Notes: generated from the sequence alone by a model not told the origin. Positions 30,761 to 43,470 are shown, counted from the stretch's first letter. The stretch: 64,000 nucleotides of DNA from Zea mays (GCF_902167145.1 NC_050096.1:85370683-85434682), one strand, 5' to 3'. Translations and numbers: made by a program.

Positions 30761-31568
30761 TAACATTTGCAATGATTCAATTTCTTTTCTTAGAATTGAG
30801 AATAATAATTTAATTGCTAAGATTGAAGAATTGAATGTTTGCAAACCATCTACATCTACTATTGAACATGTCACTATTTGTACTAGATGTAAAGATGTTA
30901 ATATTGATGTTATAGATGATCACCTTGCCATGATTAAATAACAAAATGATCACATAGCTAAATTAAATGCTAAAATTTCCGAGCATGAGTTAAAAAATGA
31001 AAAATTTTAATTTGCTCGAAGCATGCTTTATAATGGGAGACGCCCTGACATTAAGGATGGCATTGGCTTTTAACAAGGGAGTCAAAGCAACATCAACATT
31101 AAGGATGGCATTGGCTTTCAACAAGGGAGTCATAGCAACATCAAGCTTAATGCCCCAAAAACAAATTGTCTAATTTTGTTAAGAGTAAGGCTCCCATGGT
31201 TCATGATAGAGAGGGTTACATTTTATATCCTGAGAACTATCCTGAACACAATTAGGAAAATCCATGCTAGAAAACCTCATAATGTTTCTCATCATGCTTT
31301 TATGTATAGTAATGAGGCATCTAGATCTAGGCATTCAACTCACATCAAAATGCCTAAAAAGAAAATTGCAAATGTATCAAGTGAGCACAACATTTCATTT
31401 AAAACTTTTGATGCATCTTATGTGCTTACTAACAAATCAGGCAAAGTAGTTGCCAAATATGTTGGGGGCAAACACAAGAGTCCTAAGACTTGTGTTTGGG
31501 TACCCAAGGTGCTTGTTTCTAATGTCAAAGGACCCAAGGCCGTTTGGGTACATAAGAACAAGGCCTAA
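30760..31568 (+). pseudogene. Copia-2 Gag, C-terminal coiled-coil part
   Basis: Gag resumes with ICNDSISFLRIENNNLIAKI and CKPSTSTIEH, ICTRCKDVNIDVIDDHLAMI, homologous to Copia-1 Gag near 20400-20170. It carries stops (after AMIK at 30939 and NEKF near 31008). A duplicated piece, GSQSNINIKDGIGFQQGSHS, arises from a 60-bp tandem repeat (about 31050-31150). The tail FKTFDASYVLTNKSGKVVAK and CVWVPKVLVSN matches Copia-1 closely and ends at TAA 31566. Confidence 0.85.
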
Positions 31569-32850
31569 ATTTGTTTTGTAGGTTTATGCATCCGGTGGAT
31601 CAAGTTGGATAATTGATAGCGAGTGCACAAACCACATGATAGGGGATAAAATGATGTTCTCCTCATATGATAAAAATAAAGATCCCCAAAGAGCTATCAC
31701 ATTCGGGGATGGAAATCAAGGTTCGGTCAAAGATTTGGGTAAAATTGCTATATCTCCTGACCATTTCATTTCTAATGTTTTTCTTGTAGATTTCTTAGAC
31801 TACAATTTGCTTTCAGTTTCTCAATTATGCAAAATGGGCTACAATTGTCTGTTTACTGACGTTGGTGTTACTTTCTTTAGAAGGAGTGATGATTCAATAG
31901 CATTTAAGGGAGTGTTAGATGGTCAGCTATATTTTGTTGATTTTAATGATAACATACCTGAACTAGACACTTGCTTAATTGCTAAGAGTAATATGGGCTG
32001 GCTCTGGCATCGCCAACTTGCCCATGTTGGGATGAAGAATCTTCACAAATTTCTAAAGGGAGAACACATTTTAGGACTAACAAATGTTCATTTTGAGAAA
32101 GACAGGATTTGTAGTGCATGTCAAGCAGGGAAGCAAGTTGGAGTTCATCATCCACACAAGAACATCATGACAACTGATAGGCCGCTTGAACTACTTCACA
32201 TGGATCTATTCGGCCCGATCGCTTACATAAGCATCGGCGGGAGTAAGTATTGTTTTGTTATTGTGGATGACTATTCTTGCTTCACTTGGGTATTCTTTTT
32301 GCAGGAAAAATATCAAACCCAAGAGACCTTAAAGAGATTCTTGAGACGAGCTCAAAATGAGTTCGGATTAAGAATCAAGATGATTCGAAGCGACAATGGA
32401 ACGGAGTTCAAGAACTCGCAAATTGAAGGATTTCTTGAGGAGGAGGGCATCAAGCATGAGTTCTCTTCTCCCTACACTCCTCAACAAAATGGTGTAGTGG
32501 AGAGGAAGAATAGAACTCTATTAGATATGGCGAGGACCATGCTTGATGAGTACAAGACACCGGATCGGTTTTGGGCGGAGGCGATTAACACTGCTTGCTA
32601 CTCAATCAACTGTCTCTACCTTCACTGAATCCTCAAGAAAACATCATACGAACTCCTCACCAGTAAAAAGCCAAATGTTTCCTATTTTAGAGTTTTTGGG
32701 AGTAATTGCTTTATTCTTATTAAGAGAGGTAGAAATTCTAAATTTGCTCCTAAAGCAATAGAAGGCTTTTTACTTGGTTATGACTCAAACACAAGGGCAT
32801 ATAGAGTCTTCAACAAGTCCACTGGATTAGTTGAAGTTTCTTGTGACATT
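31569..32850 (+). pseudogene. Copia-2 protease and integrase
   Basis: Protease starts with GGSSWIIDSECTNHM, where DSGC has become DSEC, and continues MIGDKMMFSSY, FGDGNQGSV and LLSVSQLCKMGY without the deletion seen in Copia-1. Integrase shows HRQLAHVGMKNLHKF...CSACQAGK, HMDLFGP, IRSDNGTEF and QNGVVERKNR, so the DDE triad is intact. A TGA at 32626-32628 (after CLYLH; Copia-1 has CGA, Arg) cuts the frame. Beyond it the domain continues to FGSNCFILIKRG and [12 protein letters not shown]. Only a few changes separate this segment from an intact one. Confidence 0.88.
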
Positions 32851-33949
32851 GTGTTTGATGAGACTAATGGCTCTCAAGTAGAGCAAGGTTATCTTGATGA
32901 ATTAGATGATGAAGAGGCTCTCTGCGTCTCACTAAGGAACATGTCCATTGGAGATGTGTGTCCAAAGGAATCTGAAGAGCCTCCACAAGCACAAGATCAA
33001 CCATCATCTTTCGTGCAAGCATCTCCACCAACCCAAGATGAGGATAAGGCTCAAGAAGAAGGGGAGGAAGACCAAGATGATGAGCCACCTCAAGAGGAGA
33101 ACATTGATCAAGGGGGAGATGAAGATGATCAAGACAAGGAAGATGATCAAGAGATTCGGGACCAAAGACCACCACACCCAAGAGTCCACCAAGCAATTCA
33201 AAGAGATTACCCCGTCAACTCCATACTTGGTGACATCCACAAGGGGGTAACCACTAGATCTCGAGTTGCTCATTTCTATGAACATTACTCTTTTGTGTCT
33301 TCCATTGAGCCATAAATGATAGAGGATGCACTAAGAGATCCAGACTGGGTGGTGGCAATGCAAGAGGAGCTCAACAACTTCACGAGAAATGAGGTATGGC
33401 ATTTAGTTCCACGTTCTAACCAAAATGATGTAGGTACCAAATGGGTATTCCACAACAAACAAGATGAGCATGGTGTCATGACAAGGAACAAAGCCCGACT
33501 TGTTGCCAAAGGTTATTCACAAGTCGAAGGTTTGGATTTTGATGAAACCTATATACCTGTAGCTAGGCTTGAGTCAATTCGTATATTACTTGCCTATGCT
33601 ACTTACCATGGCTTTAAGTTATATCAAATGGACGTGAAGAGAGTTTTTCTCAATGGCCCTATCAAGGAAGAAGTGTATGTTGAGCAACCTTCCGGCTTTA
33701 AAGATAGTGAGTATCCTAACCATGTTTATAAGGTCTCAAAGGCGCTTTATGGGCTCAAGCAAGCCCCAAGAGCATGTATGAATGCCTACGAGACTTTCTT
33801 ATCACTAATGGCTTCAAAGTTGGTAAAGCTGACCCTACTCTCTTCACTAAAACAATTGCTAAAGACTTGTTCATATGCCAAATCTATGTTGATGATATTA
33901 TATTTGGGTCTACTAACAAGTCAACTTGTGAGGAGTTTAGTAGGATAAT
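32851..33949 (+). pseudogene. Copia-2 reverse transcriptase, truncated by Gypsy B
   Basis: The acidic linker (EDQDDEPPQEENIDQGG) and the start of RT ([38 protein letters not shown]) match Copia-1. A TAA stands after SSIEP (33313). One base is missing in the codon for Trp after APRA (about 33775), shifting the frame to the one reading MYECLRDFL and the catalytic YVDDIIFGS. The sequence stops at CEEFSRII (33949) where the Gypsy B LTR begins. The rest of RT and all RNase H are gone, not displaced: after Gypsy B only 3' UTR is found. Confidence 0.88.
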
Positions 33950-34575
33950 TGTTGGGGGCCTTCTTCTTCGCCGAAGGTCCTCCAAGAAAAAACACCTTCG
34001 GCAGTGTGATATGCGAACTGGCATAACACGAAGGTACAGGCCGAAGCTATACTCCGGGGAGCTTCAGCATGACAACGCCTTGAGACGAAGGGCAACACCG
34101 ACTTAAAGAATAAAAGACCATTTAGTCCTTGATAGTTTGTGTTTTGGTTATGATTAGTTATCAAGGACACAAATGTAATTTTGTTCGGGCTGCGTCCCGT
34201 GCCTATAAATAGATGAACAGTACCCCGTTACTGTTCACGTTCTCTTGTATTCACTCGCACGTCACACCTGGACTTTCACCTTCTGTCAAGCCGAAGGTAT
34301 AAATGTAATTCGATGTTATTCATGTTTATTCATGATGGTATAATAAAAATATCATAATGATGTCATATGATTATCCATGTTATTTTCCATGTTTCATATG
34401 CCTTTACCTTCATTACTATATATACTGAGATGATGAAGGTACGTCCTTCATAACCTTCGTCTGAAGATCATTATTTCCTAAGGGAGATAATGCTTCGAAG
34501 GACAAAGGTCTTTAATCATTAACATTTTGTGTTGCCTTGTTCTTAACTCATAGCATTTGAGAACAAGTCCCCAAC
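33950..34575 (+). repeat. First LTR of Gypsy B
   Basis: 626 bp, with inverted ends TGTTGG/CCAACA. TATA box CTATAAATA at about 34203-34211. It is rich in CTTCGGC/GCCGAAG words, for example 33973-33978, 34006-34011 and 34290-34296. Confidence 0.9.
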
Positions 34576-34576
34576 A

Positions 34577-37438
34577 TTGGCGATCACCTCCGGTGAACTC
34601 GCTTCCACAGTTGAGACGATGGCTTCGTTCAACAACCAAGCTGTAGCACCTTCAGTCATGAAGCTGGTGCTCCCAATCACGAGCAGTTCAAGTTCAGAGC
34701 CAGCCAACAAGAAGCAGAAGAAGGAAGTGCAGAGAAGAGTGCAGCATGTTGGGGTGCAAGGACCCTTCGTCAGGTCCAAGTGGTCCCACATCCCAATTAC
34801 CTTCTCCCAGGAGGATCTTCAGCTAAAAGACTATCCTCACAATGATGCTATGGTCATATCTTGTGTCATCAAGGGATTTCTGGTCCACAATGTTCTGGTT
34901 GACATAGGCAGTGCAGCGTACATTATATTTGCAAAGGCTTTCAAGCAGATGCAAGAACCAGAGGACAAGATTCATGATGCTACACACCCTCTTTGTGGCT
35001 TCGGAGGACGGCAGAATGTGGCACTTGGCAAAATCACAATGTCAGTCACCTTCGGTTATGTCCACAACACAAGAACTGAGCAAGTTGTTTTTGACATTGT
35101 CGACATGGAATACCCGTACAATGCAATCATTGGTCGAGGAACACTTAATGCCTTCGAAGCAATACTTCATCCAGCATACTTGTGCATGAAGATACCTTCG
35201 GAGCAAGGGCCCATTGCCATCCATGGAAGTCAAGAAGCTGTCAGAAGGGTCGAAGGGAGCTGGACAGATTCAAAGGCAATCCACAACATAGATGGAGCCA
35301 AAGCTTGTCAACAATATAAGCACAAAAGAGAGAAGGCTGCTTCGACAGATCAGTCGAAGCCTATGCTTCTATGTGAAGATATAGCAGATCAAAGGGTACT
35401 GCTGGGATCTCAGCTATCTGATGAGCAAGAAAAAACTCTGATAAGGTTTTTGTTCAACAACAAAGATGTCTTTGCTTGGACAGCCAATGATCTTTGTGGT
35501 TTCAACAGAGATGTCATTGAACATTCACTTAATGTGGATCCATCTTTCAGGCCAAGGAAACAAAGACTTCGGAAGATGTCTGATGATAAAGCCGAAGGTG
35601 CTCGGAACGAAGTAAAGAGACTTCTCAGTGCTTGTGTTATCAGAGAAGTAACATATCTAGAATGGCTAGCTAACACTGTTATGGTGAAGAAGGCTAATGG
35701 CAAATGGAGAATGTGTATCGATTTCACAGATCTCAACAAAGCATGCCCAAAGGACGAGTTCCCATTACCAAGAATAGACTCCCTTATAGATGCAGCAACT
35801 TCTTTGGAGCTCATGAGTCTATTGGACTGTTACTCAGGCTATCATCAAATTTGGATGAAGAAGGAAGATGAGCCAAAAACTAGCTTCATAACTCCTAGTG
35901 GCACTTATTGCTACCTTCGGATGCCTGAGGGGCTCAAGAATGTTGGAGGAAGCTACAGCAGAATGACAGCCAAGGTCCTTCACTCTCAAATAGGCAGGAA
36001 TGTGTTGACTTATGTTGATGACATCATAGTAAAAAGCACAAAGCAGGATAATAATATTGCTGACTTACAAGAGACATTTGTCAATTTTAGGCAAGTTGGT
36101 CTGAAATTAAATCCAGAAAAGTATGTTTTTGGAGTAAAGAAGGGCAAGTTCCTTGGTTGTCTGGTATCAACGAAGGGAATCGAAGCTAACCCAAATAAGA
36201 TCGAAGCTATCCATCAGATGGAGCTGCCAAATACAAAGAAGGGGGCCCAAAGATTGGCAGGAAGGCTGGCATCGTTAAATAGATTCATATCTAGATCAGC
36301 AGAAAGGAATCTACCATTCTTTGAAATACTTAAGTCAATCGAAGTTTTCCAATGGGGTCCGGCTCAGCAAAAGGCTTTCGAAGAGTTAAAGCAATACTTG
36401 ATAGACTTGACAACTCTAACTCCACCTTCGCCAGGGGCTCCATTACTCTTATATGTAGCAGCCTCCCACTCTGCAGTCAGTGCGGCGCTTGTACAGGAGA
36501 AGCAAGATGGCCAGGTCAAGAAACAAGCACCAGTATATTTCTTCTCTGATGTTCTAAGCTTATCAAAGAAAAATTATATAGAATTGGAGAAGGTGCTATA
36601 TGTTGTGTTGATGGCCTCCAGGAAGCTTCGGCATTATTTTCAAGCATATCATATAATTGTTCCTTCGTCGCAACCTTTGAAAGACATAATGAGGAATAGA
36701 GAAGCTACTGGGAGGATCATAAAATGGGCTGCCGAGCTCAATGAATTTTCTATTGACTATGTACACAGGTCCTCAATTCAGTCCCAGGCATTAGCAGATT
36801 TCATCGCTGACTGGATGCCAGGGGCTCAGGAAGAAGTAACAAAAGACGCCGAAGCTTGGACAGTCTTCTGTGATGGTTCTTGGGGAACCTTCGGCGCAGG
36901 AGCCGCTGCTGTCCTGATAGCGCCTTCTAAAGTCAGAACATGCTATGCAGCAAGACTGGATTTTAGTTGTATAAATAACATTGCTGAGTACGAAGCCCTG
37001 TTGTTGGGGCTTTGGAAATTAAAAGCAATGCGAATAAGAAGGGCAATCCTTAAAACTGACTCTCAAGTCATCTCTGGCCATGTAGACAAAAGCAGCAAGG
37101 CAAGGGATCCGAAGCTTGAAAAATATTTGGACACGGTCCAAAGGTTGGAGGCCTCCTTCGAGGGTTTTTCTGTAAAAAATATCCCAAGCGGGGAAAATGA
37201 GCATGCAGATCTATTAGCTAAGTTAGCAGCACAAGGGCTTCCTCTACCTTCAGAGGTATTCTTTGAGACAATAAAAGCACCTTTGGTTGAACTTATGGAG
37301 AGAGCAGTGCTCACAATATCACATGTACATAGTGAAGATTGGAGAACTGAAATCATATCTTTCCTCCAAGGTAACTGTCTTTCGGATGACAAAGTTTATA
37401 ATAAAAGAATGGAACAAGGACAAGACCATATGTCATGA
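34577..37438 (+). pseudogene. Gypsy B protease, reverse transcriptase and RNase H
   Basis: One 953-codon frame beginning one base after the LTR. About 70 residues of low-complexity and basic sequence (PANKKQKKEVQRR) are followed by the protease: HNVLVDIGSAAYIIF, where the DTGSAAD of the second copy at 43795 has become DIGSAAY, then YPYNAIIGRGTLNAF. RT follows (WLANTVMVKKANGKWRMCID, LLDCYSGYHQIWM, TYVDDIIVKS with the catalytic DD intact). RNase H has FCDGSWGTFGAGAA, NIAEYEALLLGL, KTDSQV and NEHADLLAKLAA. The frame is lost near 37420 before integrase. RT and RNase H look functional; the protease does not. Confidence 0.9.
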
Positions 37439-37561
37439 TAGAAGGGCAGTTATACAAACATGGAGTGTGCTCTCCACTTCTCAGGTGCTTATCCAGAACC
37501 GAAGGTATAGAGCTAATGAAGGAAATACACGCAGGGTGGATCTCACATTGGGTCTAGGCCT

Positions 37562-38557
37562 TTGCTAGGAAAGGTTTTTAGGCAAGGATTTTATTGGCCG
37601 AAGGCAGCTTCAGATGCAGCAGATCTGGTTCAAAAGTGCGAAAATTGTCAAAAATATGCAAAAGACCAGAAGCAACCTTCGTCGCTAACTCAGCTAATAC
37701 AGCCAACCTGGCCAGTGCAAGGATGGGGCTTAGATTTGTTGGGTCCACTCCCACCAGCACAAGGCAACTTGAAGTATGTTGTAGTGGCAGTAGAATATTT
37801 TTCCAAATGTATTGAGGCGAAACCCTTAGCTACAATAACTTCGGTCATGGTCCAAAAATTCTTCTGGCAAAATATTGTTTGTCGCTTTGGTGTGCCGAAA
37901 GCAATAACTGTGGACAATGGTACACAATTTGATGCCGAAGCATTCAAAGATTTTTGTAACCAAATTGATACGAAGATCCATTTTGCATCAGTTAGGCATC
38001 CTAAATCAAATGGGCTGGTAGAAAGAGCAAATGGTATTATAATCACAGCAATAATGAAGCTAATCTTCAACCAGCCCAGAGGAAAGTGGCCAGACGAGCT
38101 GATTAAAGTGGTGTGGAGCCACAATACAACTGTGTCAAGGTCAACAGGATTTACACCCTTCAAGCTCCTATTTGGTGACGAAGCAATAACTCCAGAAGAA
38201 GCAAAGACAGGGTCAATAAGAACAATAGCTTCGGCAAAAGACGAAGCTGATTATCAGGTAACAAAAGATACCATAGAAGGGACCAGACTTCAGGCTATAG
38301 AGCACATCAATAAATATCAGGCCAAAACAATAAAATGGCGTGACAGAAAAGTTCGATTGAAAAATATCAAGCTAGGACATTTGGTGCTTCAGAGGGTGGC
38401 CAACCCAGACACAGTGGGTAAGTTGCAACTGAAGTGGGAAGGTCCTTTTTTGGTAGTATCTTTGTCAAGGCCCGGTTCTTATAGGTTGAAGGATATGGAC
38501 GACAACGACATACCCAGATCTTGTAATGCGAATGAGCTTCGACGATACTATGTGTAA
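37562..38557 (+). pseudogene. Gypsy B integrase
   Basis: 331 codons with CENCQKYAKDQ (end of the HHCC module), WGLDLLGPLPPAQG (first Asp), ITVDNGTQFDAEAF (second Asp) and NGLVERANG (Glu), so the catalytic triad is intact. The C-terminal domain has GHLVLQRV and GKLQLKWEGPFLV and ends LRRYYV. The N-terminal part upstream (37425-37560, with RCLSRTEGIELMKEIH) lies in another frame with stops, and the HHCC histidine pair is eroded (EIHAGWISHWV). The frame is detached from RT by the frameshift near 37420. Confidence 0.9.
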
Positions 38558-38748
38558 TATAATGTAATCTTTTTTCATTTTTTCTATGGCACCCTTTTCC
38601 TTTCAAGAGGGGAAAAAGTTTTTAATGGGGCCATAGTTTGTAATTTTTCACTTATTTAGCCCTATGAGGACAGAATCCCCTAAAAAGATGTAATATGTAA
38701 AATCTGAGCATGCACCATCGAGTGCAAAAAAGAAAAACGGGGAGAAGC

Positions 38749-39052
38749 TCAAAAGACGTCCCCAAGGGGATGCAGAGCATGACGAAGCTGCAAAAAGTCG
38801 TTACTAAGGGAGCGCAGCGTAAGTTTTCTGCTCAATAGTCGTTCCTAAGGGAATGCAGAGCCAAAAGCATGATGAAGCTGTAAAAAGGTCGTTCCTAATG
38901 GAGCGCAGAGTAAGTTTTCTGCTCAAAAGTCGTTCCAAAGTGAATGCAGAGCCAAATACCACCGAAATATAAGGTGAAGAAGTTCAAAAGTCGTTCTTAA
39001 GGGGATGCAGAGCTTAAGACTCAAAAGTCGTTCCTAAGGGGATGCAGAGTCT
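38749..39052 (+). repeat. Tandem repeats downstream of Gypsy B integrase
   Basis: Imperfect units built on AAAAGTCGTTCCTAAGGGGA followed by TGCAGAG, occurring about eight times. Two of them form a longer unit with AAGTTTTCTGCTCAA. They occupy the same place as the 89-bp array of Gypsy A but share no sequence with it. Confidence 0.85.
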
Positions 39053-39484
39053 GGGTGTGGCTTCGTGTGTGTGTTTGGGACATTCATTTGCACGTTACAT
39101 TACATCATTCATTGCATTCATATACATTCATGTAGACATTCGTAGGATCATCATCATCATAACATAAAGCACAAACAAATACTTTAGCTTTGATAACAAT
39201 GCTTCGATGAGCATGAAGAAGCAAGATATGCTTCGTTGTGTACGAAAAGAAGGGAAGGTGTTTTTCGCCTTCGGCTCAAAAGATATAAGTTTCGTCCACA
39301 GCAAAGCAATTTACACATGGAAGAAAAGGTAAAAATATATTACAAGGTATGGACAAATATACAGAGTAATGTTCAACTCTCGATTACATTGTCTTTAACA
39401 GAGATAATACAAATGCCTCTAAAGATCTATGCAGGCAGGCCTAAAACACAGCTTCAGTGGCCCTTCGTAGTCTAATTTGGATTA
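39053..39484. other. Non-coding spacer between the two Gypsy B gene sets
   Basis: AT-rich sequence with CATTCAT-type short repeats (39080-39140). Here the sense genes and the antisense gene meet tail to tail, so both 3' UTRs and polyadenylation sites should lie in 38560-39484. No frame of interest. Confidence 0.5.
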
Positions 39485-42417
39485 TCAATCTTCGGCATCA
39501 TCATCCTACACATGACAAAGTTGTATAAGGTAAAAAGTAATCACAAGAAAAGGTAAGCAACAGGTATAAGTTTCATACCGGTTTAAGCAAACTTCGGGCC
39601 TCGTCACCAGCCAAATCTCGACCACCCTTCGCCCAAATTTGAGTTATAAATCTACTCCCTATGCTTCGGGCCTCGCTAGGAATGTCAACCAAATTCGTTG
39701 AAGATAGGCTGAAAGTTGGTCTATTGACAATCTTCCTGTGCATACAACTAGCTTTCAGAAATGCTGCAGCTGTGCCGCGAGAAGCTAGCAGGGCACAGAA
39801 GTCACCGTGCCCCGCTATTACTTCGTCAAGCGCCTCGATTTCTCCTTCAATGTGTTCAAAGGTGCTTGATATGTTTTCGGCCGAAGGGGTAAACTTTTTA
39901 GTGCTAGCTCCAACTGAGTTGAAAACCTTCTTCAATCGTTGTACGCAGCGACTGCCAAAATCCAGACACATGTTCCGAAGCTCTTTCAAAGATTGTTTCA
40001 GTTTCGTGTTTTCGACAGCTCCAGCTTCCAATTTTGTCTGCAAATTTTTTTCTTGTTCGAAGCTCTCTAATTTTTGGAGAAGCTCCCTATTTAATCTAGC
40101 ATTTTCGGTTTGCACTTCTGCCAGGGAACCTTCCATTGATTGGAGTAGGAAATCTTTCTTTTCAAGAGAAGCTTTGTATTCTTTAATCTTGTTCTCTAGA
40201 CCCTCGATTATAATTCCGTTCTTTTTATCCTTGAGGTCTTGTTGCATTTGCAGTGCTTTGCTCAGCAGCATACTCTGTACAAATAGACCTTCATCAACAA
40301 ACTTGCTTCGTCACAAAAATAAGTAAAATTTTGCTTCATCACAAGAATTTTACCTTAAAGTTGGAATAAAACAAACTACTGACGATATGTTGTCGTCGGT
40401 AGCTACTAATATCGACTTCAAGCTCCGGAAAACCAACACTCTTCGATAGAGTGCCGATTACCTTCGCCCCGGTATGGTCGCGAACGCATCCCAAGGCCTC
40501 TTCAACGATCTCGCCAAAGAGCATGGCTCCTGGCTGGTAGCCACAGGAAATGTCGTATTCCTGTAACTCCTTCTTTTCGGCCTCAGACAATTCTTGTCCG
40601 ATCAGGTTTCGAAGCTCGAAATCTTTTTCTTCTGAAGCAGCATCGGCAATTTTCTTTACTTTGTCAGGCACTGGGGCCATGACCTGTTCTGCAGCCGCAG
40701 CTGTTTCTTCTGTATGCATACCCAATATCAATTTATCAATTCTAGATAAGGTGGCCTCCAAGTTGGTAGCTTCGGTGGCAGCTGCAGCTTCGGCAGCTAC
40801 GACAGAAATGTTTGCTTCGGCAGTGGCCGGGGCCGATGGCAGTGTCCGTTCAATGGCTTCCATTATGGTGCCAATCCTTCGTTTTTTCTGCCCATCCACC
40901 TTTTTTGTAGTTGAGGGCTCGTCCTTTTCTGTAAAAGCTTCGTCAGTTCCGGTCCCAGAGGACTTAGCAACTTGATAGGTAAAGATTCAGTCATTACCTT
41001 TAAAATCTCTTCTACTTTGACAGCAGGAGGTGTTGAAGGAGTTTCCTCTTCCATCTTAGTCACCTTCGGTTCTGGAGTTGCATCTTTTCTTTTCTTCAAA
41101 GCCACCACCTTCGGCTCAGGACTGAATTTTCTCTTCTTTAAAATTTTCTCATCTTCCTTCACCATTCTGGCAGCTTGCCTACCCAGAACACTAACAATTC
41201 TTTTCCTTTTCGTCCCTTCGACACCCTTGTTGAGTTGTTCGTAATCAGGATATTCAAATTTTAGAGCGTCCATTACCTGGTTTAACCTTCGTTTTGGCCG
41301 GGTGCCAAAGGCTGCTGTCATTAATTGGTCTTCTTTTTTGTTGTAGTTCCCCAAAATCTCATTACACATGGTTTCAATCATTTCCAGCCATTCTTAGCAA
41401 GGTTGCTTGAACTGTTTTTCAAATTTGAACTTATAAGGTAGTTGAACAAGTTCATATTTTTTTCTTTGTTCCCTTCATCTTCGGCATTACCCAATCACTG
41501 GACATTGGGTATGTTCGGTTGGCCAGGTATTCTTGTACCAAGTCCCTGGTGCTGATCTGTTCAGCCACTACCCTGAATTCTACCTTAGCCAACTGGCACG
41601 CTGACCCTATTTGCATGTTGCACAGGGGTCTGGTCATTCCGAAGCTTAAACTCAGCGGGCTCATGACCATCGTAATCAGTTTCCCCCTCTTCTTCTCATC
41701 GGCCTTGATATAAAACCATTTACCCTTCCAGCCGGTTGGCCATTTGGTGCGGTAGCTGAGAACCGGAGCCTTCGTATCCTTGCGATACGCAAAATTATAG
41801 CAGCCAAAATTTTCATGCAGACCGTCTTCCCTGGCCTTGGTCTGGTAGTGCAACTCGTGCACTCGGCAAAATGCTTCGGCATCCGGGCTCATCCCTTGAC
41901 TTTGGAGGGCCTAGATGAAGACATTAAGCCTAACAATGGCGTTAGGGGTAAGCTGATGAAGATATATTTCAAAATTTTTCAAAACTTCCCCTATCATCTC
42001 ATTAAGAGGAAGTCGAAGTCCTGCTCTGAAAAAACTCTTGAAGACTACCACTTCATCATCCTTCGGCACTAGGGTGGTTTCTTCTCCGGCAAATCGAACA
42101 AGTTCCCTTTTAGCTTTGCCAAAGTAGCCAAGCTTCATCATCATCGGCATGTCAGCTTCAGACACAATAGACTTTTCAAAATCTAGATGGCTCGGCTTTG
42201 ATGGGGACAAAATATTGTAATCTTCTTCGTCCTCTTCAACATCTTTTTCTTCACCAATGGCATGTTCAGCTTCGGCAATAGGGGCACCTTCGTCAGTAGT
42301 TCCCTCTGTCACAATTAAATCCGACTGTCTCATGACTTCTGAAATTGGAGCTGTCTCGGTGACCTCGGTCTCCTCTCCTTCACGAGTCACCCTTGCAGTC
42401 GAACGTACTCTGGCCAT
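39485..42417 (-). pseudogene. Antisense spliced gene of Gypsy B, gypsy-type transposase-like
   Basis: Starts at ATG 42417 (MARVRSTARVTREGEE). The N-terminal half has FFRAGLRLPLNEMIGEVL, YLHQLTPNAIVRLNVFI, FGCYNFAYRKDT and KWPTGWKGKWFYIKAD, matching the Pfam family called putative gypsy type transposon (Transposase_28). A lysine-rich middle and an Ala/Glu coiled coil follow, then a final exon with SMEGSLAEVQTENARLNREL. Exons: 42417 to about 40354, 40274-39579 and 39505-39485, with donors AAG/GTAAAA and CCG/GTATGA, acceptors CAG and TAG, and end DDDAED. Defects: TAG at 41913-41911 where Trp is expected, a slip in an A run near 41455, a stop near 41398 and a frameshift near 40940. The function of these antisense genes is unknown; the name transposase is historical. 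Confidence 0.82.
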
Positions 42418-42843
42418 CTGATGTTTTGTTTCATTGTGAAGTTGATGTTTTTTTGCGGATTTTACAAAGTTGATGTTTCTTTTTTGCAGTTTTGACGAAG
42501 CTCTCTTTTTTGACGAAGTTAACTCTAAATGATGGTGTTCGCTTGAGAGCGCAGTGAAAAAGCTTCGGCTATGGTTAAATTTTTAACAGCACAATAGTGC
42601 AATGGCAATGAATGTTATGGTAACTCCACACCAACTCGTCTATTTATATAGGTGGGAAGGTGAACCGCCAAATCATCCGCACCCGCAGAGCGGTGGACCA
42701 GCCGACGCTTGGAATATTTTAATCGTTTCTCGGCAACGAGCTCAGGGAAGGTGTTTTTCGGACCTTCGGCATTCCGAAGCCTTTGAGATTTTTTCCGGAT
42801 CAAGCTCGTTACGAAAAACGATCTAGCACCGCGAAGGGGCTAC

Positions 42844-43470
42844 TATTGGGGGCCTTCTTCTTCGTCGAAGGTCCTCCAAGAAAAAACACCTTCGGCAGTG
42901 TGATATGTGAACTGGCATAACACGAAGGTATAGGCCGAAGCTATACTCTGTGGAGCTTCGGCATGACAATGCCTTGAGACGAAGGGCATCACCGACTTAA
43001 AGAATAAAAGACCATTTAGTCCTTGATTGTTTGTGTTTTGGTTATGATTAGTTATCAAGGACACAAATGTAATTTTGTTCGGGCTGCGTCCCGTGCCTAT
43101 AAATAGATGAACAGTACCCCATTACTGTTCACACTGTCTTGTATTCACTCGCACGTCACACCTAGACTTTCACCTTCTGTCAAGCCGAAGGTATAAATGT
43201 AATTCAGTGTTATTCATGTTTATTCATGATGGTATAATAAAAATATCATAATGATGTCATATGATTGTCCATGTTATTTTCCATGTTTCATATGCCTTTA
43301 CCTTCATTACTATATATACTGAGATGATGAAGGTACGTCTGTCATAACCTTCGTCTGAAGATCATTATTTCCTAAGGGAGATAATGCTTCGAAGGACGAA
43401 GGTCTTTAATCATTAACATTTTGTGTTGCCTTGTTCTTAACTCATAGCATTTGAGAACAAGTCCCAAACA
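42844..43470 (+). repeat. Second LTR of Gypsy B
   Basis: 627 bp, starting TATTGGGGGCC (TG has become TA) after the polypurine-like GCGAAGGGGC (42832-42841), and ending CCCAAACA. TATA at 43098-43106. It closely matches the first LTR and serves both the complete unit on its left and the partial unit on its right. Confidence 0.9.

Larger units (their letters stand above)
33950..43470 (+). mobile_element. Tat-lineage Gypsy retrotransposon (Gypsy B), gag-less
   Basis: LTRs at 33950-34575 (626 bp, TGTTGGGGGCC...CCCCAACA) and 42844-43470 (627 bp). Between them: protease-RT-RNase H, integrase, short tandem repeats, and an antisense spliced gene on the minus strand. No gag exists: only about 70 codons lie between the primer site and the protease. 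The LTRs differ at only a few per cent. After the second LTR, internal sequence starts again (43471-44777), so the copies are in tandem sharing an LTR. The right end was lost together with the end of Copia-2 pol. Confidence 0.9.
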
